Below, one piece after another: positions 29,313 to 38,890 of a stretch of DNA of 64,000 nucleotides. Source of the stretch: Aurantiochytrium sp. KH105. Lineage: Eukaryota; Sar; Bigyra; Thraustochytrida; Thraustochytriidae. The DNA is taken from the NCBI GenBank assembly GCA_003116975.1, contig BGKB01000165.1:62001-126000 (forward strand), given 5' to 3'. The notes beneath the pieces were generated by a model. The model was not told the origin of the DNA. It saw nothing but the letters and a program-made list of their open reading frames with translations, and did not search any database. Made by a program: the position numbers and the translations under genes. Numbering within the stretch: position 1 is the stretch's first letter; every line of letters begins with the position of its first letter.

Positions 29313-30824
29313 TTACGAGGATGGTGAGGGCGGCGACGCAGAGAGCGAGGTAATGTGAATTCGAAACTCGACCGCAGATGCATCATCCTCCAAGGATGTT
29401 TCTGCGTCAACGTCAACGGCGAGATCCTGCTCGCGAACGCGCACCGTCTTTATAGATGGGCTCGCCGGGAGACGCAAAAGAACCTTGTTGAAGAACCGCG
29501 CAAGCACGAGGTCTTTGGGGTCTTTCTCGCGAGGTTGGGATGGTTTTGGTGGCTGAGCAGCGGTGATCAGATCCATTTCCTCGACGTCATCAAAGGCGTC
29601 GAGCAGAACCGGCGGGCTATGGTCAAAGCTCAACTCGACAGGGACATCGCGAGGATTCGTGACAACCATCGTCAAAACGTCCTCGTCTTGCAGCGGGCCA
29701 CCATCACTATGACTCTTGGCAATTACGGCAATACGCGGTAAGAAGTCGTACGCGAGACTCTTTTTCTTGAACCACTGGCCTACGTTGGTTCGAATTGAGC
29801 TGTCACCCTTGAGTGGATTGATCTGCCCTTTGACAAGGATATTGTCCTGGTTGGCATCCATGCACTTGCGGCACCGAATGGAACGTTTGATTCGGAGTCG
29901 TGAGCGTTTTGGTCTGCGTTGGCTACTCGTTTCATCGTCGCGGAGAACAATCGACTGCAGGAGGTCCGCGAGGTCGTCTGGCGTCTCGTTGTCCGGCGAG
30001 CCAAGAAGTGCCTCGTCCGATCGTAGACGCGCTGCACGATCAGCGTCTTCCCAGCGCCAGAGAGACTCGTTCGCCTCGTCGTCATCGTCATCGTCATCGG
30101 CACCATCATTATCATCCCCGTTGTTGCCCTCACGAAGGGAAGCAGCTTGGTTATATTTGGCGTGAGATCCTCCAGCAGATCGCGAAGAGAGGAGACTCGA
30201 TTTCTCCGGGCTCGGCACGGACGAGAGCCCGAGCTCCGTCTCGACCGTCGAGAAATGTTTGGTGAGTGCTGGAAAGAGACGCGTGCGCTCGGGGTCGTTC
30301 TCTTTTTCGCGCTGCAAGGCGAGCGCAATAAGTTCTTCTGGAGATGATGCGACCAGAGTAAGATCCACTGAGTCCCATTGGCAGTGACTGCAGGCAAGGA
30401 AGAAACGAGCAGCGGGCATCTCGGCACTTGTATCCTCGTGTGCGGTGTTGAGTGTCCTGGTGCTGAGTACGGCCTGGCATACGGGGCAGTCAAAGAAGCG
30501 CGGGCTACGGTTCATGTACGACATTGCCTCGGACGAGGTCATGTTATCGAGGCTGTGCGGGCAATAGTAGGCGTCGATCTCATCGACCACGTCTCGCGGA
30601 TGCCGCGTGAGGATCCGTTTGCACGTCTGGCAAAAGAGCAGGTCCGTGAGCTCGCGCGGCGGTCGTGGGGACGACGTCGACGGGGATCCAGGCCCTTCCA
30701 CAAGCTCGTTCTGCGCCGGCTCGTACTCGACCTTGGCGTCCGCGCGCGTCTCCGCCGCGCTCCGCAAGTCCGCAAACCATCTCCCGCCCGCATCTGCGTC
30801 GACGCGCATCCACGGCTCCGCCAT
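29313..30824 (-). CDS. DCTN4: Dynactin subunit 4 (p62)
   Basis: Predicted 503 aa from the ATG at 30824 (MAEPWMRVDADAG); 61 more upstream codons are open but Arg/Pro-rich. Near the N-terminus are the family's cysteine pairs: LLFCQTCKRIL, AYYCPHSLDN, FDCPVCQAVL and LACSHCQWDS, the Cys-rich domain of dynactin p62. A Ser/Asp linker (about 220-290, with a DDDDDDDE run) leads to the C-terminal beta-rich part, where ILVKGQINPLKGDSSIR and WFKKKSLAYDFLPRI are characteristic. Dynactin p62 sits at the pointed end of the dynactin filament, helping cytoplasmic dynein carry cargo. About 1 kb separates it from the divergent TPR gene. Confidence 0.92.
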   Translation of the reverse strand: MAEPWMRVDADAGGRWFADLRSAAETRADAKVEYEPAQNELVEGPGSPSTSSPRPPRELTDLLFCQTCKRILTRHPRDVVDEIDAYYCPHSLDNMTSSEAMSYMNRSPRFFDCPVCQAVLSTRTLNTAHEDTSAEMPAARFFLACSHCQWDSVDLTLVASSPEELIALALQREKENDPERTRLFPALTKHFSTVETELGLSSVPSPEKSSLLSSRSAGGSHAKYNQAASLREGNNGDDNDGADDDDDDDEANESLWRWEDADRAARLRSDEALLGSPDNETPDDLADLLQSIVLRDDETSSQRRPKRSRLRIKRSIRCRKCMDANQDNILVKGQINPLKGDSSIRTNVGQWFKKKSLAYDFLPRIAVIAKSHSDGGPLQDEDVLTMVVTNPRDVPVELSFDHSPPVLLDAFDDVEEMDLITAAQPPKPSQPREKDPKDLVLARFFNKVLLRLPASPSIKTVRVREQDLAVDVDAETSLEDDASAVEFRIHITSLSASPPSPSS

Positions 30825-31862
30825 CTTCGCGACGCCAGCTGGCTGGCGGGCTGACCGCCTGACCGGCTGAGCGCGCGGCCTGCCCGGCGTCTGCCCGGCG
30901 TCTGCGCGGCCGCCGCCCGCTCCCGCGCCCTTGCCGTCTCCGCGGGGCGCTTGGGCTCGCTCCCCGTCAGGCTTTTGCTGCGTTCGCCTTCGTTCAACCC
31001 CGGTCAACCCCAGTTCAAATCAAAACGTTTGTCACACGTTGTTACAGTTATGATTCCTGCCCCGCCCACCATGGCACGCCAGCGCGACTCGAGCGACGGG
31101 CATCGCGTGGGCCCGCAAAATCGGTGCAGAGGATGGCTAAGATCGATAGAGAGCTCGCACGGCTGCACAGCGAGAAGACTGACATTGAAACACATCTTGA
31201 AATCAGCCGAGATGAATTAGCAAGGGCAGAAGCAGAGCGTGCCCGTGTATGCGCAAAATCAAATTGGCCAGCTCACTGGAGCTAGCCTAATAATGCGAAA
31301 GGTGAAAGAATAGATTCACTCAGCAGCTGAAATAGATTTTTAAAATCAAAATTGAGAAGCGAAGCAAAGCCGATTTGTACAATGTGTCTGTCACGGTTCA
31401 GACTTGTGCAAGAGCGGTCTCGGCCCATGTGATGGCACAGGACAAAACTTTGAAAAAAGAATCGCGTTTTGAGAAGAAGAAAAACGCAAGATGATCATGA
31501 GGTCAAAGTTTTGTTTTTACAATGCCAGTGCAGCCGCGGCGGCGTTCTTCTTTCTTGGCGTTCTTGGCGTTCTGATTCTTGGTCTTCCCCTGTCCTTCTT
31601 TTTTCTTTGTTTCTTTCTTTGTTTCTTATTTTCAGGTCTCGCTCTCTCGCGACCCGTCCACCCACGCCGCCCTCCCGCCTCGCCTCGCCTGCCTCCGCCC
31701 CGGAGCCGGGCGCCTCGCCAGCGGCCCCGCGGGCTGCGGCTCGCCTTCGCCGCCGCCTTCGCCGCCGGCCCGGGAGGGCGCGAGGCGCTGGCGCGGCAGC
31801 GGGCGGAGGCGCGGCACGTGCACGTGCACGTGCGTCGCAGCGCAGCGAGGGCCCGCACACAC
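30825..31862. promoter_or_regulatory. Divergent 5' region (dynactin p62 / TPR protein)
   Basis: A GC-rich flank on each side encloses a more AT-rich centre (about 31200-31500). A pyrimidine tract at 31580-31640 ends in TTATTTTCAG|G, which looks like a 3' splice site, so the TPR gene may have a 5'-UTR intron. Within the AT-rich part is one short coiled-coil-like open frame, listed separately. Confidence 0.45.
31133..31285 (+). other. Short coiled-coil-like open frame (50 codons)
   Basis: From ATG 31133 to TAG 31285 the translation starts MAKIDRELARLHSEKTD and continues with a heptad-like helix pattern, ending VCAKSNWPAHWS. The composition is protein-like, not repeat-like. It could be a short peptide, an exon or a chance frame; no upstream coding was found in frame. 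Confidence 0.25.
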
Positions 31863-34800
31863 ATGGCGGAATGGAATGCGCGGCGGGCGGGCAGCGAAGG
31901 CGCGGGGCGGCGGCAGCGAAGGCGCGGCAGAGGCGAATCGCGCGGCGGCATGGACGCGGCGCCCGCGGCGTGCGCGGAGGGCGGCGGGCCGCGCGGGGCG
32001 GCGGCGCTGCGGCTGCGCGCGCGTGCGGCGGCGGCGAGGACGATGTCGGCGTCGACGTGGGCGCGGCGCAGCGGGGACGCGCTCCGACGCGCGCGCAGAT
32101 CCCTCGCGCGCGGGGCTTCCTCGCGCGCCGCCGCCGACGACCCCGCCGGCGACGCGGACCTGAGGTGCGTGCGCCTCGGCGCCATCGAAGAGTTCCTGCG
32201 GCGCCTGGAAGCCTGCGAGCTGGCGCGAAGCGTGGACATCATCGACGATGTTGACGACGACGAGAAAGAGGACGCGGAGAACCTGGCAATGAAAAAGGAC
32301 ATCGCCGACGCCCAAGCCCAAGCCCAAGCCCAAGCCGACGACGAAGACGAAACCAAGCGGGTTCATGAGCGCATCCTGCAGCGCAGCGAGTGGACGCTCA
32401 AACACGTTCTATTGCACGCTGTGCGGCCCGTCACTGGGCGAAACACGAGCTGGATCGACGCCGGCAAGGTCGCAGACGAGGACCTGAGTGTCCCCGGTGG
32501 CGGGGCCCTCGTGTTGTGCTCGCAGGATACCCCTCTTTCCGAGCTGGTGGCCTTGCTACAATCAAAAAGCGAAGAGAACGAGTTCTTTTGGATCCCTGCG
32601 TTCTGTGCACCCTATGAGGTGGCGGCCTCCGGGCCCGGAAGAGCCTGCCTCGCCAGGGCAGACGAATTTGCGGCGCGCATTATCGTCATCGACGATTGGG
32701 CGCGCCCTGCGCTTTGTAGAGACTTGGGCGTTATCTACGCTCTCAAAGAGAGCCTGCGAGCGAAGCTGGCTCTGGAGACTGTCTTTGCAGACAATGCAGA
32801 CCACCTCTTGGCGCGTCTCCTGTGCAATACTCATGCTCACAGAGCCTTGGACGTTTCTGGCGCTCAAGGCTGGGCTTTCGAGGAAGGGGGAGAAGTGTCG
32901 CTGCCTTACGTCGAGAGCGGCATGTCGCGGCGCGTCGCTCTTGTTCGCGCCGTTCTCGGCAGTCTCTGGTCCCTCCAGCTCGAGAACCTTGAGCACAGCG
33001 AGCCCGTGGAGGGCTTGACGGCCAAGGGCATGCAGGAGGTGTCGCACCTTCGTGAGAACCTCGGCGAGGCGTGGACGACCGAGACTAAGCCAGCGCTCAT
33101 GTGTATATTCCTGGAATGGCTTCTGACCGCTTTGGATCGAGTTTCGCAGCCTGCAGGGGCGCTGTACACGCTGGCGACCTCGGACGAGGAGATTGCCCGT
33201 GGACTTTTCGCGACTGGTGTCGTGGCGTCGGAGCTGGAACACTTTTCATTGGCTACAGACGTCTTGGAGCGCGCATTGTCGACAGTCGCTGCAAGTTGTA
33301 TTGATGGACGTTGGATCGCACTCGAGCTCGCGCGTGTGAACGCATTCGAGTATGAATTTGAGGAAGCGCGCAAAACGTGCCAAGACGAGATTGAGGCATA
33401 CGAGAAAGAGGGGGCGGCGGCAAGCACAGAGGAGCGTGCGCTCTTGGTGGATGTGTTTGAACTTGCCGCCGATATCAGCGACAGCGAGATGGATCTGGCA
33501 AGTGCACTCGACTTTGTCGCCAGAGCCCTTGCCGTCGCGCGCGATGTATACAAACCAGGCTCGGGCCGCGTCGCCTCGCTTCTTGGGCTCCAAGGCGCAA
33601 TTCTTTCGCACAAGGGCAAGAGGCGTGAAGCCCTGGCGCTACTTCAGTCAGCCGCACGTTTGTGCGAGCTTTCGTACGGCATAGCTGATCCAATGACGGC
33701 GCGGACGCAGTTGTGGCTTGGGCTCGCTTTGGGTATCATGGACCATTGGACCCAGTCCGTAGAGGTCTGCGAGGTGGCAGTTGTATACCAGGAGTGCTGC
33801 TATGGCAAGGCGTCGCTGGTCAAAGTATGTGACTCGCAGCAAGTGCTGGCCTGCGCGTTTTTTGACGCCAGCGAAAGAGGCAAGGCTCTCGTTCTAAGCG
33901 AAGCCGCGCAACAGCGCGTCGAGGTCATCCTCGATGGGAGTGATCATCCTGCTCGAGTATTTCACTTGTTGAGGCTGGGCGCGCTGCAATCAAGAGTCGG
34001 GCTATGGAAGCGCGCAGCGCAGGCGTGGGAGCAAGCCTTGTCCATTTTGGACCAAAAGCCGCATCACACGGAGCACTTTAAGGTGCACCGCGCGTACGTG
34101 CAGGGGAAGCTCGCGATCGCGCGATGCGAGACGGGCGCGGCGCCACGTCTCGACGAGCTTCTTGCGGGCGAGGAGAGCATGACGTTTCGTCTTGTCGACC
34201 CAATGGAGTGTGCCAAGCGGCAAGCGCAGCAACTCTGCTTACTTGCCGGTACGCATTTGCATAAAAGGGCGCTGACACGCTCGCTCGAGTTGCTCGACGA
34301 GGCGTTACTCATCTTGGATGCGTTCAAGACCGACGAAGAGACACAGACAGTCCGGGCAAGCATCTTGTCAAGTCAGGGGTATGTTTACTTGCGTTTGCGG
34401 TGCGCCGAGCTCGCCGTGGCCGCGTATAGTGAGTCACTCGAGGTGCTCGAAAACGTATTCGAGGAAGAAGCGCATCACCTCGTTGCGCAGGCGCACTTTG
34501 CGCTTTCGCGGTGCTACAGTGACCATTCGCGAATGAAAAATCTCGGAAAGGCTTTGAATCAGGGACAAAGGGGCTTCGAAATGGTGCAGGAACTTGCACG
34601 TGGGCAGCCGAACGTGTGGATGGCCCGCGCGAACTCGACAATGGCTGGCTTGTACGCGCGCAAGAAGAATCCAAACAAGGCCCTCGAATATCTTCGCGCT
34701 GGCATTGAGGTCCTGGAGGAGATTCCGGACTGGACTGAGCGTGAACTGGGCTTGGCGCTGACGCGGCGAGGCATTCTCGAACGATCGGTGATGCGAAGCC

Positions 34801-35267
34801 CTCGAAAGGCCTTGCAAACTTTTTCGTTGGCTCTTTCGTGTCTGGAGACGGCCGATGATGGCGCACAACGTCCGACGGATTTGAGCGAGGTTTTGTTGGC
34901 GCGCGGCAGGTGCCACCAAATGAGCTACCATCTCGACGACGCTTTGGCGGATTTCCGGCGTGCCGCAGACATCCGTGAGGCAGCACGCGGGAAGCGCGAT
35001 GGCAAATTAGCCGAGGCTTTCTGGCGGATCAGCGAAGTCTTAGAAGCCAAGGGCGAGTTTGCCGAGGCACTGGAATACTCGAAGCGCGCGGCGCGAATCG
35101 CCAAGAAGGACATTTCGCGCATTCGGCAGCTTGCCAATGCCGTAACGTTGGCAGAAGCAGAAGGGCAACGCGCCTTGATGGGAGAGAGCCTTGGCGGAGA
35201 CGAATCTGACGATAATGACGAAGGTAATGCGATCCTGATGTCGATCGTCGCTCGTCATCACGTTTGA
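31863..35267 (+). CDS. TPR protein with N-terminal divergent TIR-like domain
   Basis: Predicted 1134 aa from the ATG at 31863. The frame is open to 31491, but that part translates a pyrimidine tract with a splice-like CAG; ATGs at 31950 and 32043 are alternatives. After an Arg/Ala-rich head and an acidic AQAQAQ stretch, residues about 215-305 contain ALVLCSQDTPLSELV, FFWIPAFCAPYE and IIVIDDWARPALCRDLGVI. I read these as a diverged version of the FWxDxFCxxQ ... VxxPWxxPxxLxRxWCLxE domain often fused to kinesin-light-chain-type TPRs in stramenopiles. The rest (about 420-1110) is a tetratricopeptide superhelix (ALDFVARALAVARDVYKPG; AVAAYSESLEVLENVF; ALADFRRAADIREAARG). It is probably a cytosolic scaffold or sensor. 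Confidence 0.8.
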   Translation: MAEWNARRAGSEGAGRRQRRRGRGESRGGMDAAPAACAEGGGPRGAAALRLRARAAAARTMSASTWARRSGDALRRARRSLARGASSRAAADDPAGDADLRCVRLGAIEEFLRRLEACELARSVDIIDDVDDDEKEDAENLAMKKDIADAQAQAQAQADDEDETKRVHERILQRSEWTLKHVLLHAVRPVTGRNTSWIDAGKVADEDLSVPGGGALVLCSQDTPLSELVALLQSKSEENEFFWIPAFCAPYEVAASGPGRACLARADEFAARIIVIDDWARPALCRDLGVIYALKESLRAKLALETVFADNADHLLARLLCNTHAHRALDVSGAQGWAFEEGGEVSLPYVESGMSRRVALVRAVLGSLWSLQLENLEHSEPVEGLTAKGMQEVSHLRENLGEAWTTETKPALMCIFLEWLLTALDRVSQPAGALYTLATSDEEIARGLFATGVVASELEHFSLATDVLERALSTVAASCIDGRWIALELARVNAFEYEFEEARKTCQDEIEAYEKEGAAASTEERALLVDVFELAADISDSEMDLASALDFVARALAVARDVYKPGSGRVASLLGLQGAILSHKGKRREALALLQSAARLCELSYGIADPMTARTQLWLGLALGIMDHWTQSVEVCEVAVVYQECCYGKASLVKVCDSQQVLACAFFDASERGKALVLSEAAQQRVEVILDGSDHPARVFHLLRLGALQSRVGLWKRAAQAWEQALSILDQKPHHTEHFKVHRAYVQGKLAIARCETGAAPRLDELLAGEESMTFRLVDPMECAKRQAQQLCLLAGTHLHKRALTRSLELLDEALLILDAFKTDEETQTVRASILSSQGYVYLRLRCAELAVAAYSESLEVLENVFEEEAHHLVAQAHFALSRCYSDHSRMKNLGKALNQGQRGFEMVQELARGQPNVWMARANSTMAGLYARKKNPNKALEYLRAGIEVLEEIPDWTERELGLALTRRGILERSVMRSPRKALQTFSLALSCLETADDGAQRPTDLSEVLLARGRCHQMSYHLDDALADFRRAADIREAARGKRDGKLAEAFWRISEVLEAKGEFAEALEYSKRAARIAKKDISRIRQLANAVTLAEAEGQRALMGESLGGDESDDNDEGNAILMSIVARHHV

Positions 35268-35601
35268 GTTGGCGAGACGCGCCACAAATTAGTTGACTAT
35301 TAGATAATGACATGTTGGCTCATTCTCGTCCCATCTGCTTTCATTTCTGCGTCAAGCCTTACGTGCGTTGGGCTAGTCCTCGGCAGACGAGCCGCCCAAG
35401 GCTGTCTGCGTCAGACGATTATGGCGCCAGTGACCACGTGCACAAGGCTTGGACGTGTGAATGTAGTACTTGTAATGCCTCGGCCAAGGAAAGGCTGAAC
35501 AGGCAAGTGAATAAAAGGAATGAAAGACAGAATGAAGAAGATGTGACTTTTAGAGGGGAGGGGGAAGGGAGGGAGGAGGGGATTGTTTTGGGGTTCAAGT
35601 T
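35268..35601. other. Convergent 3' spacer
   Basis: 334 bp between the TPR and CLEC16A-like stop codons, with a G/A-rich run (GGGAGGGGGAAGGGAGG) near 35556-35580. No gene is seen. Confidence 0.5.
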
Positions 35602-38424
35602 TTACGACGATGATGTTGACACATTGGCGGATGGAGACGGGGACGGAGATGGAGACGGATTTGGAGACGAGGTTCTCGAAGCGTCAGAGACTCCATCGCC
35701 AGAAGACACGGAGCCGTCCACGGCGATGAGACGGTGCATGCGCTTGATTTTGGCAGCAATGGTTACCTGTGTAGCGCGCTCAAGTTGCTCCTGGGCCCAA
35801 AACGCCGTCGCATGATCGGAAAAGCGCAGCGCGAGGAACCATGTGGACCCCGTGGACTGTTTAGGGGCGCCAAACATGTTGGGAGCTTGCGCAGGGTTCG
35901 AAGCGCCCGTCTCGGTTTCATCGACCCAGGGGAAGAGCTCGGCGGCCTGGGCGAGCTGGTGATCCTTTTCCTGGGAGACTTGGTCTGACTTTGAAGCCGG
36001 GTGACCCGACTGCTGTTGTAGTGGTGCGGCCACTGCAGCAGAGGCGGGCGAATGCGCAGCGCGGAGAGGCGCAAGCTGACGATGTGCCCAGCCAATGGGC
36101 TGGTTTGTGGGCGAGCGCACCGCGAGGTACATGAGCAGAGGATCGTCAGCAGCCATGGCAAAACGCACGTGCTGAAGAGGGGCTACGGTGCGCACGATGC
36201 CCTTGGCAACATGGTGCTCGAGCGCCTTTTCCGGTTGCGCGAGCACGAGGGCGCCACCTGCGAGAACGAGAAAGGCCGGCTGAAGCGCAGCGAGTGCCCC
36301 CTTGGGATTGAGAATGCTGGCCTTGATGTAATCACACTTGCTGAGATCAATGGGGGCGTCCTCCTTGGTGGAAGTGCCCGATGAGCCAACGAGCGCGAGA
36401 AGAGAGTTTGGCTTGTTATGCAGTGTCACCCAGAGAAGACGCAGAATCATAAAGGAGCGGATAGCGGCTTGCGTGACTTCGAGACCGGAAAATGGCTGAC
36501 GTGCATCCAGAGGCATGCTCGGATGCGAAGGGAGAAGGGTTTCTGGGCGCGTCATGAGGCTTTCCACCTTGAGAGGGCCCTGGCAAAGCGAATTCCATTC
36601 ACGCTCAAAGAGGCCAATAAAACGAGCGGCCTCGTGAGTTTCGAACGACTGGAGCTGCGCGCGAAAGCGCACGAGTGACGCCATGTAGGCGCAATTCAAG
36701 AAGTCGAGGTCTCGCGCGTGGTCGAGCTTGGATTCGTACAAGAGGTCAATGGCGAGTTTGGCAACAACGCGCTGGCAAAGCGTGCTGACGGGAGGATCCT
36801 TGACGAGGACCTGTAGCAAGGTGCGGACGAGGGGACGTGGAAAGGGCGCGTCAGGTTGCGGGGCCAGACCCGTCTCGGCGAAGACGGTTGGGTCGAGATT
36901 TGGGTTGTGAATGAGCGCATAGAGGATGCTGGCAGCTGCCAAGCAGTGACGCTCGTTGTCGTGCTCCAAGAAGCGAAGAAGCGCGAGACCAACAGGATTT
37001 CCCTGATCCTGACTCCTGGGACCACTGGCGGAGGCTGTGGAGGAAGACCCCGCGCAAGGATCCGCGACGTTCTGTTGAGGGCCCGCAGAGCGGGTGACCG
37101 GGTTTGAGGAGCCAAGAATGCTACCGGCGCCGTCGGTTTCGTCGGAAAGATTCGCCTCGTCCTCTTCATTGGGGCCTTGGTCATGATCGATATCATCGTC
37201 AGATTTGGACCGTTCGTTTCGCGACGACTTTTCGTCTTCATGCTCGTGATCGTCGTCTTGCAAGAGGAGGGGGGCGGGGATGAACATGGCCTCCGTGATT
37301 CGAGTGACCATTTTCGGGTTTGAGAAGACGAAGAGAGCGTGGGCGAGAAGGAAGAGCGCTAGCAAGGAGCCAGACCCGCCCGTGGCACCCTGACCGAGGT
37401 TGACGTCTTGCTTGGAGAGTCCTGCCTGCTTGAAGTCGGCGTCGTCCATGTCGTCGAGCTCACTAAATGGAAAGGTGGCTGGAAGAAGGCTTGCCATGAG
37501 GAGTGGGAGAAAGAGGTAGGCCATGGCTGCGTTGACGACGGTGTCTTCCATACCGTCAATATTTAGGCTGAGGATATCTTCGAGGTAGAGCATGTGATCT
37601 TGTTGCTCGGTGAGCGCGACTTCGAGCTTGAGAGGCAAGCGCTTGTCCGGTTCGGGAAGGCCTGCGCGAACGAGCAGGAGATGCAAACGTCGGCAACGCT
37701 GGTGAATGTAGCGGACAACCTTTTCGATATAATGAACTGCAGGACCTTCGAGGAGGAAGCGCAGCATGATGGGATCGTCGACGCGAAAGACATTAAGGGT
37801 GATGGTGCGCACGGCTGTGCGGACCATGCCTTCGGGGTGGTCAAAGAACTTTGTGGCTTCTTCAAAAAGGGGAAAGGTGTGAAGGCGGTCGTTGAAGAAG
37901 AACTGGATGGTATTCTTGTTGAGACGAAGGGAGAGAGTCTTGAGGAAAGAGATGTAGTGGCCAAGAATTTCCTCGTTTGTGAAGTCGAACTTGTGCGATA
38001 TAAGTCGGTTGACGTGGTTGTTGCTGAGCGTATAGTACAGAGAGATTTCGCTGCGGATGTTTTGCACAAGAATGCTGACGCTCTGTATGATTTGCACTTT
38101 GAGAGTCGTGCTACAATTGGGCTGGTCAAGGAGGCCGAGGAAGAGGGGGAGCATGTTTTTTTCGCAAAAGTAATCGAAGAGCTGTTCGGTGTGCTGGTCC
38201 CCGTAGACGATGACCTCGGCAATGGCGCGAATGGTTTCGATGAGGACGGCCTGTCCGCTCTGGGTGGCCATGTTGCCACTGCTGAGGTCTTGATGTTTGT
38301 GGAGAGTGGCGTAGAGGTCCTGGAGCCGCTGGACAGTGAACTGCTCGTGGGGTGCTACGTTTTGGTGGTGCTGGCGTTGCTGGTCATTCTGCTGCTGCGC
38401 GCCGTGGCTCCGTGTGAACCACAT
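35602..38424 (-). CDS. CLEC16A: CLEC16A/Ema homologue with FPL domain
   Basis: A 940-aa protein. After a His/Gln-rich head (1-27), residues 28-215 are an FPL domain with near-diagnostic blocks: VIVYGDQHTEQLFDYFCEKN, LYYTLSNNHVNRLISHKFDF, HYISFLKTLSLRLN and FPLFEEATKFFDHPEGMVR. The family (CLEC16A, fly Ema, worm GOP-1) acts at endosomes and Golgi in vesicle maturation and mitophagy. An acidic linker (about 390-440, DDDHEHEDEKSS) and a helical C-terminal half follow, ending in a Ser-Pro repeat (PSPSPSPSPSA) encoded by a GACGGA-type repeat near 35630-35660. Its length is close to animal members. The start is the first Met; the region upstream is GC-rich. Confidence 0.92.
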   Translation of the reverse strand: MWFTRSHGAQQQNDQQRQHHQNVAPHEQFTVQRLQDLYATLHKHQDLSSGNMATQSGQAVLIETIRAIAEVIVYGDQHTEQLFDYFCEKNMLPLFLGLLDQPNCSTTLKVQIIQSVSILVQNIRSEISLYYTLSNNHVNRLISHKFDFTNEEILGHYISFLKTLSLRLNKNTIQFFFNDRLHTFPLFEEATKFFDHPEGMVRTAVRTITLNVFRVDDPIMLRFLLEGPAVHYIEKVVRYIHQRCRRLHLLLVRAGLPEPDKRLPLKLEVALTEQQDHMLYLEDILSLNIDGMEDTVVNAAMAYLFLPLLMASLLPATFPFSELDDMDDADFKQAGLSKQDVNLGQGATGGSGSLLALFLLAHALFVFSNPKMVTRITEAMFIPAPLLLQDDDHEHEDEKSSRNERSKSDDDIDHDQGPNEEDEANLSDETDGAGSILGSSNPVTRSAGPQQNVADPCAGSSSTASASGPRSQDQGNPVGLALLRFLEHDNERHCLAAASILYALIHNPNLDPTVFAETGLAPQPDAPFPRPLVRTLLQVLVKDPPVSTLCQRVVAKLAIDLLYESKLDHARDLDFLNCAYMASLVRFRAQLQSFETHEAARFIGLFEREWNSLCQGPLKVESLMTRPETLLPSHPSMPLDARQPFSGLEVTQAAIRSFMILRLLWVTLHNKPNSLLALVGSSGTSTKEDAPIDLSKCDYIKASILNPKGALAALQPAFLVLAGGALVLAQPEKALEHHVAKGIVRTVAPLQHVRFAMAADDPLLMYLAVRSPTNQPIGWAHRQLAPLRAAHSPASAAVAAPLQQQSGHPASKSDQVSQEKDHQLAQAAELFPWVDETETGASNPAQAPNMFGAPKQSTGSTWFLALRFSDHATAFWAQEQLERATQVTIAAKIKRMHRLIAVDGSVSSGDGVSDASRTSSPNPSPSPSPSPSANVSTSSS

Positions 38425-38689
38425 GGTGGCCGGGGCGTGCCCTCGGAGCTCGCTGTCTCGCGATTGCCCCTTTTCCTATCCTTGAGCTGCGTGCGTGCGA
38501 GCGACGCACGCAGAGCGCGGAGGCGAGGACGGAGGCGAAGGGCCCGGGCGCCGCCCTCGCGTGCCCTTGCGGCCGCCGTTTCGTTCGCGCCGCGCCGCGA
38601 GCTGCCCTGAGCCGAGCCACGCCGCGCTGCCGGCCGCCTTGTTGATTTGAATGTCGGAGGGCGCATTAACAATGTAACAAGCAGGAGGA
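38425..38689. other. 5' flank of the CLEC16A gene up to the transposon
   Basis: A GC-rich upstream region that turns AT-richer at about 38640, where the IS607 element's right end is likely near. No gene is seen. Confidence 0.4.
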
Positions 38690-38712
38690 GAGACCTGAGT
38701 CAGGAGAGACCT
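38686..38712. repeat. Direct repeat AGGAGAGACCT near the element's right side
   Basis: AGGAGAGACCT occurs at 38686-38696 and 38702-38712, 16 bases apart, at the edge of an AT-rich stretch downstream of tnpB. It might be part of the element's end or of the host flank. Confidence 0.4.
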
Positions 38713-38739
38713 CGTTACTACGCTACTATTAAAACCTAT

Positions 38740-38890
38740 AACTCAGCTGAAAACCTCGTTTTCCTCTTGGGAGACTGGGAGCATCCTTGGTATAGATTTC
38801 TGCAATGATGGGATCGTAAGAGGACTACGCTTGCCCATCACAGGCCGTAGAGGCAAAGGCTTGTCAAAAGACAGAGGCCGCATACCGACC
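38740..38890 (-). ncRNA. Candidate omega (guide) RNA region at the tnpB 3' end
   Basis: In TnpB and Fanzor systems the guide scaffold is encoded at the 3' end of the nuclease gene and runs towards the element's right end. Here CTACG (38825-38829) and CGTAG (38846-38850) form a stem, with GCC (38833-38835) and GGC (38843-38845) pairing inside, 14-40 bases past the tnpB stop. Position and structure fit; the boundaries and existence are inferred, not shown. Confidence 0.3.

Noticed and set aside
37594-38610. 338-aa plus-strand frame
   Set aside because: It is antisense to the FPL domain of the CLEC16A gene, which is clearly the real gene.
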